Below, piece by piece: positions 7,901-18,500 of a stretch of 28,995 nt of DNA; the first letter of the stretch is position 1; each line of letters opens with the position of its first letter. Source of the stretch: a virus; IMG/VR virus record IMGVR_UViG_3300031787_000623, positions 1-28,995 of that record; one strand, written 5' to 3'. The notes under the pieces were generated by a model. It saw only the letters and a list, made by a program, of their open reading frames with translations. It ran no database searches and had not been told where the DNA came from. The translations under genes and the position numbers were made by a program.

Positions 7901-10900
7901 ATGAATCAAATAATTTTCTATCAAAGTTTGTTGGGTTTGCAATTTTTAATACGCAATCAAAATTTAAAAATTTATTTAATGATGTATATAAATTTGAAAT
8001 TTGTAATTTTCCTAATTCTATTCCATCTTCGTTTTGATTCACACTATTAAATAAACTACTATCAAAATCAAAAATGTTTTTAATCTGATATCGTAATAAT
8101 TTAACGTCTGAATTTGTTAAACCGTTAGTGTCTATATAATTAGGTGTAATATTTTCCTCATTCAATTTTAATTCACTCGCCAATGGTTTAAAATTACAGA
8201 AAGTTAAAAACTTTTCTTCCATTTTATCCAATAAATCAACATCAAACAAATTGAATATTTCGTCTATTTTTGAGTAAGTTAAATCATTACTAACAATATT
8301 AAAATCGTTTTGAAGTGGTGCATTATTTTTAATAACTTTAAGATATTCGGTCGGTAATGGTTTTTTAATTAAATCGTTGTTATAATATCCAAAATTAGAA
8401 ATACCCCATAATGACCTAACAGTACCGTTGAAAACTGAGGAGTTGTTATATATTTCTTCGGTAATTTTATTCGTTTGATTGAAACATTCAAAAATTGATT
8501 GGTCGAATGGTATACCTCCCATTGATGGGTATAGTCTTATTGTGTCTGGTTGCGACTGAACCGCAGTGTTTTCAATTAATCTATATGTAAAATAGTTTTT
8601 CTTTAAGAACTCTCTGAATCCATTATTTGGGTCAAATCCTGTACCATACATTGTGGTAGACTCACTATTGAAACCAATTTTCAAACCTTTATTATATACA
8701 TCCGCAAAATCACTTGTTGTATAACCCGTTAATAAATCTTCTTCATTCAAATAATATTCTAATGAATTTACAACTTTAGGGTAAAACCCAACATCGAACG
8801 TATTTCTTAATATGAATGAGTTTTGTGGATTTTGATAAAATTGAGCACCTTGTAGTGTGATATTTTGAGGATTACCACTATAGTCTAATATTGTGTATGT
8901 GGTTGTACTATCACCTGTTGTTGGCGCATAAGCAACATTAAAATCAAAATTTTTCCAACAATCGTCTAATATATCTACATTATCTTCTATGTATTTTTTA
9001 TATCTATGCCATATTGAACCGTACTTTAATACCCAAGCATAAGGTACTTGATGTATTGCTGAAAATTTATTAAATGTTGCAGCTAAATAATCTAAATCCG
9101 TTAATACATTATCTGTTATGTCTTTTATTTTTTCTTTGGTTGTTATCAGTGGTAATGAGTTCAAATACAAATAACCTAAACCTACAAATGGGTTTTCTTG
9201 ATTATTTTTTTGTTTTGTCACCCCATCGATGAGAGCATTAACAAAATATGGTGTGTTTAATAATGATGTTGTTTGAATAAAAGTTCCGATATTTCCACTA
9301 TAACTTGTTCCATAGTTAATATATGATTCAGTTAAATATAAATCTTTGTCTTGTCTTGTTTCAAAAAAGTTTTTAAGAGATAATCTTGAATTGATTTTTT
9401 CAGTTGACCCTACTTCTGTTAAATATGCTTGTGTGTTACTTTGAAATACCGTGTTATTTGTGAATAATTTTAAATTAGGGTATTTTTCAGTTTCATTAAT
9501 TCTAGCGATAGTCTTTTTATCATCTAAATAAATGTAACTTCTTGTGGTATTATTATAATCTTCAAACGCACCTATATTACTTCCGTTTGCCATATTTTCT
9601 TGTAACCATGTTAAATCAGTAAATGGATACGTATCTAACGTATTTTTTTTGGATGTCCCACTATCCTCTAAAAATTCTTTCATATTGGTTGCCAATGGTA
9701 GGTCAGCAGAAACTTTCACAGACCTATCGGATAATGTGTCGATTGAATAAATTTCATTGACGTTTTGTAGTAAGTTTTTAATATATTCTGTGTTGAATAT
9801 ATCTCGTATGTACGTTTGCCAGCTTTGTCCTTTACCATTGTTTGATATTGTTTTCATATAATCAATCAATTTGTCTAATGAATTGAATTTTAAATTCTTT
9901 AAATTTTGATTGATTGTAATATCCTCAGGAGCAACTAAACCTATATTAGAACTTTCAATATCTCCATAAAATTTATCTATCTGTTTTTTTTGTGATAAAT
10001 CAAGTGGTAAGTTTCCATAGTGAGAACTAATATAACTTCTTTCAAATATTTCATAAAATGTTTTAATAGCATTCAAATCTTGATATGGTGCTGTTTTGAA
10101 TGGGAACTCTAAAGCATTACAAGAAACATATTTAGTTACATCTGTTGGGTTGTCATATGAGTAATTAGAAGTTGGTTTTTCTTTTTCTAATGAAGCCTTT
10201 ATGTATGCCTCAACAAAACCAACTTCGGGCCAAACTCTATAATCATAAGCCTTTGTCTGTCTTATGTACTTCGCGTCTCCAGGATATTGTATTGTATATA
10301 AATCACTACCATTTTCTTGTTTTTCTAATGTAAAATATAAAGGCCAAGGATATACAACATTATCATCATTTAATTCCGTACTTGACTTTTGTATACTTTT
10401 CACAGCATCAACTGAAAAGTTTTTTTCTGCTGGTATTACCGCTAATAACCTGTCCTTATCAGTTCTTACATTCCATGCTTCTTCATGGTTATCTTCCATC
10501 AATCTATAAAAAGCATCGGCACCTGCAATTATTATCGCAAAAATGTTTCTAATCGTTGGTTTAAATCCTAATCCACCTTCACTTGGGTTTTTTAATTGTA
10601 AACTTGCATAATATTTTGTTAACGTATCCTCAATAACTTTTTGTTTTGCCTCTAAACTTTTTTGCATTTCGTCAATCTTATCTAAATAAGAATTTTTGAC
10701 GTATATGCCGTCAGCAACAATTTTGTTCCCAAAAACAAAATAATCAGGCGTGTCATTTATGATTTGGCCTTTTTCATCTCTTACTTGTGTTGTAAGTTGA
10801 GCATTTCTTGCTTCGTTTTCAATAAATTTTTTATATTCATCAGGATTTTCTGCTTCTAAATTTCTACTATACCTTGATAAGTATGTATTTAACACATCGG

Positions 10901-12224
10901 CCCTATTGTTTTGCCAAGCATTAAAATCTAATTTTTTTATTACATCTTTTTTATTTTTAGTTAAAATAGTAATTTGGTCTTTTGTTTCTCCTTTTTCACC
11001 AAAAGTTGCATTGTCTTTCAATTGTTTTGTATAATCAATTATATTTTTGTCTATAAATGTTTTGTAATCTTCTCTAGACTGTAACGCAACTTCTTTTTTG
11101 AAAGGGTAATATATTTCTTCACCGACAACATAAAAACTTGTTCTATCAAGAAAATTATTAATAGAATAATCATAAACTTTTTTTCTTAAATTAATCAAAG
11201 TATCCGCAAACAACTTCAAATCGTTTAACTTAGTAAAATCTGCCTGAGTTTCTAAATTTTTTTTCAATTTAGATTCAAAGTTTTCCACTCTCAAAACAAA
11301 ATCCTCTATCGAGAGCATCGGAAAGTTGTCAGGTATTAAACCTTTTCTCATATAGGTTTTGTAAACCTCTTCTAATTTTTGTCTACCCTTATATGTATTG
11401 AAGACGTTCTTATTACCTGTGCTTGCTTGTGTTACGGTAATTTGGGTATTATACATTTTTGGTGCGTTTACCGCGTAAGATAAAGGCGTATCAAAAAGAA
11501 GTGCAGTGAATTTACCAATTAGTTTGAGTGAAATATTATAATTACCTGTGTCCGCATCAAAACTTGCGTTGAATGACATTAATGATAATCTATATTTGAC
11601 AGCTTTACCATAATAACCTTTCAACGTCAAATAAAATAATGGATAAGGAAAATTAAAAAATGCAGAATATAATGAATTTTCTCCTTGTTCAAATAAAGAC
11701 CTTCCTTGTATATCGACTAATTGTATATTTACTTCAGGAACACCCGTTCCCTTAATATTAACTCTTATTTCTTTTATACCTAATAATTGTGTATCTTCAG
11801 GGTTGGAAACGGAACGTTTAAAAGATTGTCTACCTTCAAAGTTCACAACTCTTTCACTTGATTGATTAGCTCCGTTGAAAGTTCTTGTGCCTTCTCCCGT
11901 CAATTGGTCTGACCAACTTGTATCAAATTGTGTCTTACCTTTTGGTTTCATGAAATTAATTTTCAACGCGTCGTCACCCGCAAACATTGTTGCGATACTT
12001 GTTGTATTAATAACCGGTGAGTCAAAATTATCACCAATAGCTAACTTAGTTCTTGGGATTATAAATGTTTCTAAATTGGCATAATAAACTAAATCTTCAT
12101 GGTCAACAAGGCGTTCTTGTTTTGTACCGTCGGGAGAAAAAACTTCGTTTGGGTTAACAACAACAATGTTATCATAATCGGTCTCAATAAAGATTTTTTT
12201 ATTTTGTTTTAATCTAACGGCCAT
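4935..12224 (-). CDS. Giant baseplate hub-type structural protein, 2429 aa
   Basis: A very large virion protein. The N-terminal part (about 145-260) has beta-rich segments such as IKEIRVNIKGTGVPEVNIQL and FFNFPYPLFYLTLKGYYGK. The long middle is Asn/Tyr/Leu-rich with many aromatic positions. A Pro/Gln-rich linker (about 1500-1530) leads into a cysteine-containing insert (about 1533-1630), and a second Gln/Pro linker lies near 1755-1780. Around 2040-2180 a hub-like region has RSYSCGVSSMGNVMIQPTMY followed by a beta segment with MFYGPYWITEVNH, which resembles the beta-barrel of gp27/gpD-type hubs. The C-terminus (about 2250-2429) is a separate globular domain with SLRALIYGLTKG and NNPFGINT, faintly like peptidoglycan-hydrolase folds. 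It overlaps the gp53-like gene by 11 bases. The hub assignment is inferred from the 2120-2150 segment and from context. Confidence 0.7.
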   Translation of the reverse strand: MAVRLKQNKKIFIETDYDNIVVVNPNEVFSPDGTKQERLVDHEDLVYYANLETFIIPRTKLAIGDNFDSPVINTTSIATMFAGDDALKINFMKPKGKTQFDTSWSDQLTGEGTRTFNGANQSSERVVNFEGRQSFKRSVSNPEDTQLLGIKEIRVNIKGTGVPEVNIQLVDIQGRSLFEQGENSLYSAFFNFPYPLFYLTLKGYYGKAVKYRLSLMSFNASFDADTGNYNISLKLIGKFTALLFDTPLSYAVNAPKMYNTQITVTQASTGNKNVFNTYKGRQKLEEVYKTYMRKGLIPDNFPMLSIEDFVLRVENFESKLKKNLETQADFTKLNDLKLFADTLINLRKKVYDYSINNFLDRTSFYVVGEEIYYPFKKEVALQSREDYKTFIDKNIIDYTKQLKDNATFGEKGETKDQITILTKNKKDVIKKLDFNAWQNNRADVLNTYLSRYSRNLEAENPDEYKKFIENEARNAQLTTQVRDEKGQIINDTPDYFVFGNKIVADGIYVKNSYLDKIDEMQKSLEAKQKVIEDTLTKYYASLQLKNPSEGGLGFKPTIRNIFAIIIAGADAFYRLMEDNHEEAWNVRTDKDRLLAVIPAEKNFSVDAVKSIQKSSTELNDDNVVYPWPLYFTLEKQENGSDLYTIQYPGDAKYIRQTKAYDYRVWPEVGFVEAYIKASLEKEKPTSNYSYDNPTDVTKYVSCNALEFPFKTAPYQDLNAIKTFYEIFERSYISSHYGNLPLDLSQKKQIDKFYGDIESSNIGLVAPEDITINQNLKNLKFNSLDKLIDYMKTISNNGKGQSWQTYIRDIFNTEYIKNLLQNVNEIYSIDTLSDRSVKVSADLPLATNMKEFLEDSGTSKKNTLDTYPFTDLTWLQENMANGSNIGAFEDYNNTTRSYIYLDDKKTIARINETEKYPNLKLFTNNTVFQSNTQAYLTEVGSTEKINSRLSLKNFFETRQDKDLYLTESYINYGTSYSGNIGTFIQTTSLLNTPYFVNALIDGVTKQKNNQENPFVGLGYLYLNSLPLITTKEKIKDITDNVLTDLDYLAATFNKFSAIHQVPYAWVLKYGSIWHRYKKYIEDNVDILDDCWKNFDFNVAYAPTTGDSTTTYTILDYSGNPQNITLQGAQFYQNPQNSFILRNTFDVGFYPKVVNSLEYYLNEEDLLTGYTTSDFADVYNKGLKIGFNSESTTMYGTGFDPNNGFREFLKKNYFTYRLIENTAVQSQPDTIRLYPSMGGIPFDQSIFECFNQTNKITEEIYNNSSVFNGTVRSLWGISNFGYYNNDLIKKPLPTEYLKVIKNNAPLQNDFNIVSNDLTYSKIDEIFNLFDVDLLDKMEEKFLTFCNFKPLASELKLNEENITPNYIDTNGLTNSDVKLLRYQIKNIFDFDSSLFNSVNQNEDGIELGKLQISNLYTSLNKFLNFDCVLKIANPTNFDRKLFDSFSTISNLQVQDKYKFEPYVKGTLPGDGTATTLLQSITQNPSAWDAFRKYLGYTTIPGLEFQTQVQPVLPSVPIAQNNPPTPYTPPVAGQNYRTFQDLCSGTYFNIIDPNDNTSTTSFNYYNNDVWFLEVVDNTSQTKKFCARKVPDSATTTTYNLENDDNYPQTNAVGTTPASYCMSFYQTQLNCQQSPLLDPIQLQFIGDSATILPDVPGDGDYINIEKTDGTYQVFRIIGDPNFDANKIENIRFYPPGTDPINPPIGTSIYREGFGGVDTNYARVFRVDNNVGGNYVMTVEYTPNSPNEIILSANVSTLPGLQNTIPQQTTVPQQAQPLQNTQKSFLTDFFIDNSIAFNEQNIITLYPLVRLYGEQKRLDPTYDKTKFTTYINNFLEDRRSLQDKMVTETFSNLNKILNNIDVTVDLPTTALNGDTTKLALYNTLKGFNDKWIAGSDLKNNTLFEDFLFMDRANSDLGNSFVLDVQKVVNALDLKSKQDQSLMSVISRILEENYFIFMAMPAYINFYGIQRAVKDGQPLKDVEIGNSLFGTYLEVDYTNSSPKFLCLYVGNPSEYPKPKENTFNRFGDDSFDLRMSDNPLRVSDPKTNYSLSNRVVGFAVDFGIRNQNIFKSLSLDMSEMKNTSESFKVYADMGSSVAGDKVAQQSASLYSIYKSRSYSCGVSSMGNVMIQPTMYFVLRHVPMFYGPYWITEVNHNINTGGFNTEFKGTRIPKYALPKVDNLLASVNQIVITKIKELAAKDKEKPTTENEPVTQNPVPVNLASPENNCETITQYPSVPFETLVQSTFTDTDIIPVIKQETSDTSLRALIYGLTKGVVPGTTMNNGITNCINNNPFGINTIINYKGNLPSLILKQSCINIANTPTPLVKFNNLTESIKFMISYMTQVINLVPQLKTLNPDADENKQYGKALFQLVYASWLTQKAFGNPTAVPPQPPLNAQQIKDTTIQDFTNQNKLDTYNNWVEEFARSYKYFKQNP

Positions 12225-12531
12225 AATAGAATATGTGAGTATCTAAAGCAGCTTTATAATCTTGTAATGCCGCAGTTAATGGAAAAGGAATAATTAATAT
12301 TGTACCATCAGGTATGTTTTGTTCAAGTCCACCATATAAAGAATTTGCTGCCAATATTAACCAACCAAAATATGGTGTTCCATATTTTTCAAAACTTATT
12401 TTATCTAACCTACTTCTTCCTTGTCTATACAAATATTGCTGGTCTGTAACTCTACCAGGTATAGATAAAAACGGAACAACAGTTTGTTGTCCGTTAATCA
12501 AAAAATCTTTATATCTATTGTAGTAATCCAT
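12214..12531 (-). CDS. gp53-like baseplate wedge protein (LysM-like fold)
   Basis: A 105-aa protein. The core, RLDKISFEKYGTPYFGWLIL followed by AANSLYGG and IPDGTILIIPFP, fits the pattern of T4 gp53 and LysM-like tail proteins: low residence of the chain in a Y-G-x-P-Y-F/W-W motif, a helix, then a Gly-x-x-Leu-x-Ile-Pro strand. Such proteins join baseplate wedges around the hub or bind tail proteins. Its ATG overlaps the stop of the 2045-aa gene by one base (TAATG) and its end overlaps the 2429-aa gene by 11 bases, so the three are translationally coupled and likely assemble together. It could alternatively be a gpX/LysM-type adaptor. Confidence 0.75.
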   Translation of the reverse strand: MDYYNRYKDFLINGQQTVVPFLSIPGRVTDQQYLYRQGRSRLDKISFEKYGTPYFGWLILAANSLYGGLEQNIPDGTILIIPFPLTAALQDYKAALDTHIFYYGR

Positions 12532-15500
12532 TATTGAAAACTTTTTTGTAAATTAAATTTGTCCCACGTCGCATTTGTTGACGAGTAAATTGCAGATAAA
12601 TTATCAGTATAAGGTGCTTGTGCTGTTACTTGGGATTCATACCACATTATTCTTTCTTTATCTAAATTATAGGGTTTATAATTTGTAAATGTAGAATTAA
12701 AATACGTTGTTCTGAAATCTGCAATTTTTTTATCGACAACAGTTTTAGAAGCTTTGTATGAATCTCTAAGTCCTGTATTCGGTTGATTTAGATTTTCATC
12801 TAAGAATTTCAACCAAGCAATTTCATCATCTTGATTTAAATTTGGTATTGCTTTATCTATCAAATCTATTGCAAACTTATCAGAATCATCTATTATGTCT
12901 TTACCAAATAAAATAAAGAATACAGTTTCTTGTGGTAAAAAGTTTTGATTGGATATATAAGTATTTTGAGTAAAATCGTCTCTGTATACATCCTCACCTG
13001 TTGGTATTAAACTGAAATCTTGTAACTTTTGATAAAAATCATTTATGTTATTTTTCACCAAATAAGAATCTTCAACAAGTTCTTGTAATGTATTGTTCAC
13101 ACCAGATAGGGTTGGTTGTGTTATCTGTGTTGTTCCTGAAAGATTATAGATAACTACTGAATTATTTTTCTTTATGAACCCATCATGGGCATCTGAAACA
13201 TAATTTATTTTGTCAATTGAACTTATTAATGGGTATTGTATATTATTAATTTCATTTGCATAATTTTCTAAATCATTCAACATTTGTTCTTTTTTAGCAT
13301 CTATTTGATTTTTTAATTCTTTTTTAACTTTTCTCACTTGAACGTTTGATAAGTTTTGATTTGCTAATCCTGAAAGAAGTGGACAAACGTCTCCATTATC
13401 AACATCTTCCTTCGCTTTAGTTGCAATACTTTCAATTTTAGTTTGAACGTCATAAGAGTACCCAAATATGTTTGCAGTATTTGTTATATTTCCACCTAAA
13501 TAATTAAAATTACCTTCTATATATTTTCTATCTTTTGTGAACACCTGTAGTCCACCAATCAAATAATTTTCATTTATTTTTTCTAAAGTAGAAAGTGTTT
13601 TTTCAGTATATTCTTTTGTTAAATTTGCCAACCCACTCATTACATCTTTATACTTGATGGTACCTGAAGTAATAGATGTGTTTAAATCAATTGTATTAGT
13701 TATTATTGTCCCAATCGTAACTCCTCCGTCATTAACTACCGGTCTTGGTGCTTCCGTATTGACAACATTTAAGTCATCTTTTACTTGTGAAAGTATTTGA
13801 GCATCATAAACTTCTAAATTAAGTTGTTCTGTTGATTCGGCTCTTTCGTCATACATTTCAGTATTAGCATAATAGTTAAATGATAATGCATTTTGTAATT
13901 GAGCGACAGGACCTGCCAAACCATGAGCACCTATAAAATTGAATGATACATTCACAGTTGCAATCATTGGTTGAACTCCGATACCTTCAGGATTTAAATC
14001 AAATCTACCATCATCATATTTAAAAGTTATTTGGTCAATAACAATTTTTGTATGGAAAAAATCACCTATTCTTAAAATACAAACTGGAGGTGCACCAAAA
14101 GCACTGTTCGTCGCATCATTAAATAATAATGTTTGTTGACCGCTATCTGACTGAGATACAGTAGGTATCGTGTCTCCAGGTCTCATACATTGTTGTAAGA
14201 ACACTAATCTAGCATTAAGTCCTTCTGGCGTTATTGAATGGAATGCAGGTTGGAAGTATTTTATTTTTGATTTAATACCATCATAAACCATTGGTTCATT
14301 TTGTTTGATGTATTCAAAATAATTACATTCAGTTAAAAGTTTTCTTGCTAATCTTTTTGTTAAATCTTTTCTTTTTTGTAGTGTTTGTGTTTGTACGTCT
14401 TGTTGTCTCGTATTTGGTGTATTTGTATAAGGTTGTGAAATTGGGTCTTGGGTAACAAAAGGGTTAGTTGTGTCATTTGGTTGTGGTACACCACCATCAA
14501 CACCGGGTTGTGGATTCGGTGCAATCACTAAGAAATCTTGACCTGATAATTCTTGACCAGTTTGTGACGAATCACCACCATTAGTTAATGGAACAGTTGA
14601 ATTTTGTGATTGGTTTTCGTTTTGTGATTGGTTATATATAGGTTTGATATTACTAATTTTAGTTCTACGACAAGCCATTGCGTTTATTGACACAACACCT
14701 TCTTGTTTCGATGATTTAAAACCTTTAGAACATACAACAAATCTATATGGTTTGTCTTCCAGTGTGGGACTTTCCCCAACGGACGTTTGATTAATTTTCA
14801 ATTTACCTTGTTGGTTATAATTTTGTAAAGTTGTTTGATTTGGTGACTTTTGTTTTAATATCCACTTCAAAACTGCATCATTTCTTCTTTTAGATAAATT
14901 TAGATTATATTCAGGGTCGGTAACAGCGGATGCACTAGCCTCTAAATCAAATTCAACGGTTCCCCCGTCATCTAATATTTTACCTAGTTTTGGTATGAAA
15001 CTTTTGGCTTCATTAAATTCTTTAGTTATATAATCGAAAAAAATACCTATTTCCTCTTTTCTTGTATCTACATAATTCCTTAGATATTCTATTTTAGCCG
15101 CATTACTATCATCAAGTCCTAAAATGAAACTAGTTTTATCTGCTTTAGTACTATCATCGTATGAAAATATTTTATTCAAAGCAGCACTATAGGTATCAGG
15201 TTTTCCATCATTTAAATAATTGTTTTTTGAAGCAATATATAAATCGTACCAATGTTCAAAATCTTGAGTAACAGTGGTACCGTATCTATTTCCTGTTCCG
15301 TCAGGAAAGTTGTTATCAAAATAAAAACCAATATCCGGAAATTGAATATTTAATGGTGGTTCGGTTGCTGTAGGTGTTGGTGTAGGTGTTGGTCCTGGAG
15401 TTGGTCCAGGTGTTGTTTGAACACAATTTTGTCCTGTTGGTGTTATAGTATTTGTAGGGTCAGGTGTTGAGTAATTATAAGCATTACTTCTTATTGCACA

Positions 15501-18500
15501 TATTTCTCCACTCGCGTTTGGTGCTAAACCTGTTAGTGTTATTACATCTCCTGAACAACCCGTATACGTTAAATCGGTGGTAACACCAATTTGGTATTTT
15601 AAAACAACACATGGTGATGGTGTAGGTGTAGGTTCTATTTCACTATCAATATCAATTTCTTGTTCAGGTATAGAATAACTGTTTTCTTGTACTACAGTGA
15701 CAACATCTTCCGTAGTTAATATTTGAGTTTCAAAAATATCATTAGGAGTAAACATTGGGAATTTACTAACTAAGTCCCATAAATCGTACTTAGTACATCC
15801 CGCAAAGAATGAATCAATAATTTGTGTTATTTCTCCATTGTTTCCAACATTTTCTAATTCTTTATCAACTAATACATTAAGGATTGATGGATGGTCAACA
15901 ATAATTTTAAAAGAAACGTTACCCTTTCTTGATGTGTTAGTGTAAGTATAAATCGGTTCAGTTCTACCTAAAAAATTGTTGTCAGTCCATTGTGTACTAA
16001 CACTTTCATCAAAACTTAAATCATATGGTGGGAACCACATAATTCTACCTCCATTTGGTCCCTTTTCACAAGCCGGTAAATCATCATAAGTAAAACCCTT
16101 TTTATTTGATGTTCTCCATGCCAAGTTTTCTAAAGATAGCATGTATTTTTTTACTTTACCATCTTTTATACTATATCCGTCAGTTGGTGCAATATTTAAA
16201 TTGTAAGTGTTGTCTAATACTGAATTAGTATAACCTCTTATATTACCATCTGTTTTTTGTAACTCGTCATAAGTGTAGTATGGTCTGTCTTTTGTGAATA
16301 CTCTACAATACTCAAGACCTGTTGGTGTTGCGCTACTATCAGGTTTAGAGTTTTGGGTTGTATATCTTACAACTCTTGAACCTTTTGTTAATTCTTGATA
16401 TCCGTCGTTAAATACTTTTGATACTTGGTTAATTGCGGTTCCAACATGTTCTAAAGGTTGTGAACTTCGTTGCCCTGCATCTACAAGTTTTTGTGTTACA
16501 TCTAATAAAGAACCTGGTGTGAAATCTAAATTAGTAGACTTAGTTGAATCAAAACCTACTAAATTACCAAAAGTAAATTCACTATTGTCTTCGAATTGCT
16601 CTCCACCTCTACCTTGTAATTTACCTTGTAGTGGTTTGTTATCCTCTTTCGGACTCTTACTACCAATCCAAGTTACGCCACCGAAGATACCAGCACCAAT
16701 CCATTTAACACCATCTTTATTAGCTCCCGCACTATATAAGTTTCTACTATTTAAACCAAATTGTGTTTCATTTAATTGTTCTCCTTCATATAACTTACCC
16801 ATATTAGAGTAAGAAAGCACAGGTCCCATTGATGAGGTTTTACCATCTTTTGCATATGGTAGTTCGGGTGCGGGGGACATTAATTCTGTCAAATGATTTT
16901 TTCTATCACCAAGGTAGAACACACCTTTAGGTGCGAGTAAATTATTACCTATTTTATAATCGGGTCTGTACTGATTATATTTTAATTGGTCATAAAGTAA
17001 TTTACGTGTTGGTACTGATGTAAATTCAACAAATAATTCAGATGAAGATTGATTTGCGGGTTGTAGAGCACTAAATAAAGAACCTAAAGCCCCACCTATT
17101 AATGATAATGGGTTTTCAAAAGGTCCATTACCTATTCGTTCAGGATAATCAAAATACTCACCAGGAATATAAGAATAGGGTGAATAAAGACCACCTAATT
17201 TAGCGGCAAAGTTAATACCTTGACCAAATAGAAAATCAGGAGTTGTAATATTATAAACTCTCGATACAATAGGAATATTACCTGTTAATAAACCAATAGC
17301 ATCGAAAGGGTCGGTATTTGGTTGAGCAGATATTTCTCCAGTATCGGGATTAACATTAGAATTGAATATATTTACTTGTCCTAATGTTTGTTGAAATAAC
17401 TCAAGCGCAACTCTATGTTTAAATTCTTTATTTAATTGTTTTGCGCCAATATTTGCTAAGTCAGAGTCTTGTGATAAACTACCATCAGAACCCGATGGGT
17501 CATCATTTAATAATATACTATATGGTGTGTAGGTAGATGGTAAAAATATAAACGTATTATCTGAATTAGCATATGGTAACTGTAACGCCTCTTGTTGAAG
17601 GGTTTTGAAATCTGTCGGGTCATATTCACCATCACCCGTAGCATATCTGTTTGATAGGTATGCTTCAGTTTCTTTAATTCCTCCAACAAGTTCTAAAAGA
17701 GAGCCATCCGAATCAGTAACGTCGTAATTACCTTGTGGTATTACTAAATTTTTTTGTTTTCTGTACGGTTCAACTTCAGTTTCACTTTGTCCCTGTTCAG
17801 GGCCCCATTGATTTTGTAAGAAATTAGGTTTTCTAACGTCTTCACCTACAATTTGTAATTCACTATCTACAGTATCAGGAAACCCATATTCACCTTCATT
17901 TGAGTTGGTTTGTAGGTTATTATTTATTGATACTTCGGTTGTTGGTAAATTTTCAGGACCATATTGATTTATAGCAATTAATGCAGGTCTATCCGTTTCT
18001 CCTTTTATTTCTAATGGACTATCTACAGTATCAGGAAAACCATACTCACCTTCGTTAGCATTAGTTTGTAAATTATTATTAATCGAAACTTCGACATTAG
18101 AAGGGTTTTCAGGTCCGTATTGATTATTTGTAATAAGAATAGGTCGGTCGGCATTTGCGGTAGTTTCTAAATTACTACCAATCGTATCTTGTACCGTATA
18201 TTCACCTTCACCAACAGTATTAATAACTTTATCATTATTAATGTACCAAGCAGTTGAGCCGAAGTCTGATAAACCATTTTCAGGTCTATAAACATTTTTT
18301 ATTATAATTTGTTTTTCAGTATTGTTACCAATAATCTCTAAATCACTTTCTATAGTGTCAGGATATCCATATTCACCTTCATTTGATTTATAATTTAAAT
18401 TAATATTGATTGGTACGATGTCTCCATATTCTCCAGTACTTGTTTGTGGACCATACTGATTTATAGGTAAAAGAATTTGTTCTTGTTGGTTACCTATTTG

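Noticed and set aside
17507-17689. Minus-strand ORF of 60 aa inside the 2045-aa gene
   Set aside because: It lies in an alternate frame of a strongly supported gene, with no initiation signal or domain.
17862-18040. Direct repeats that could suggest a CRISPR array
   Set aside because: They are diverged coding repeats in frame with a structural gene; the copies are not identical and there are no unique spacers.
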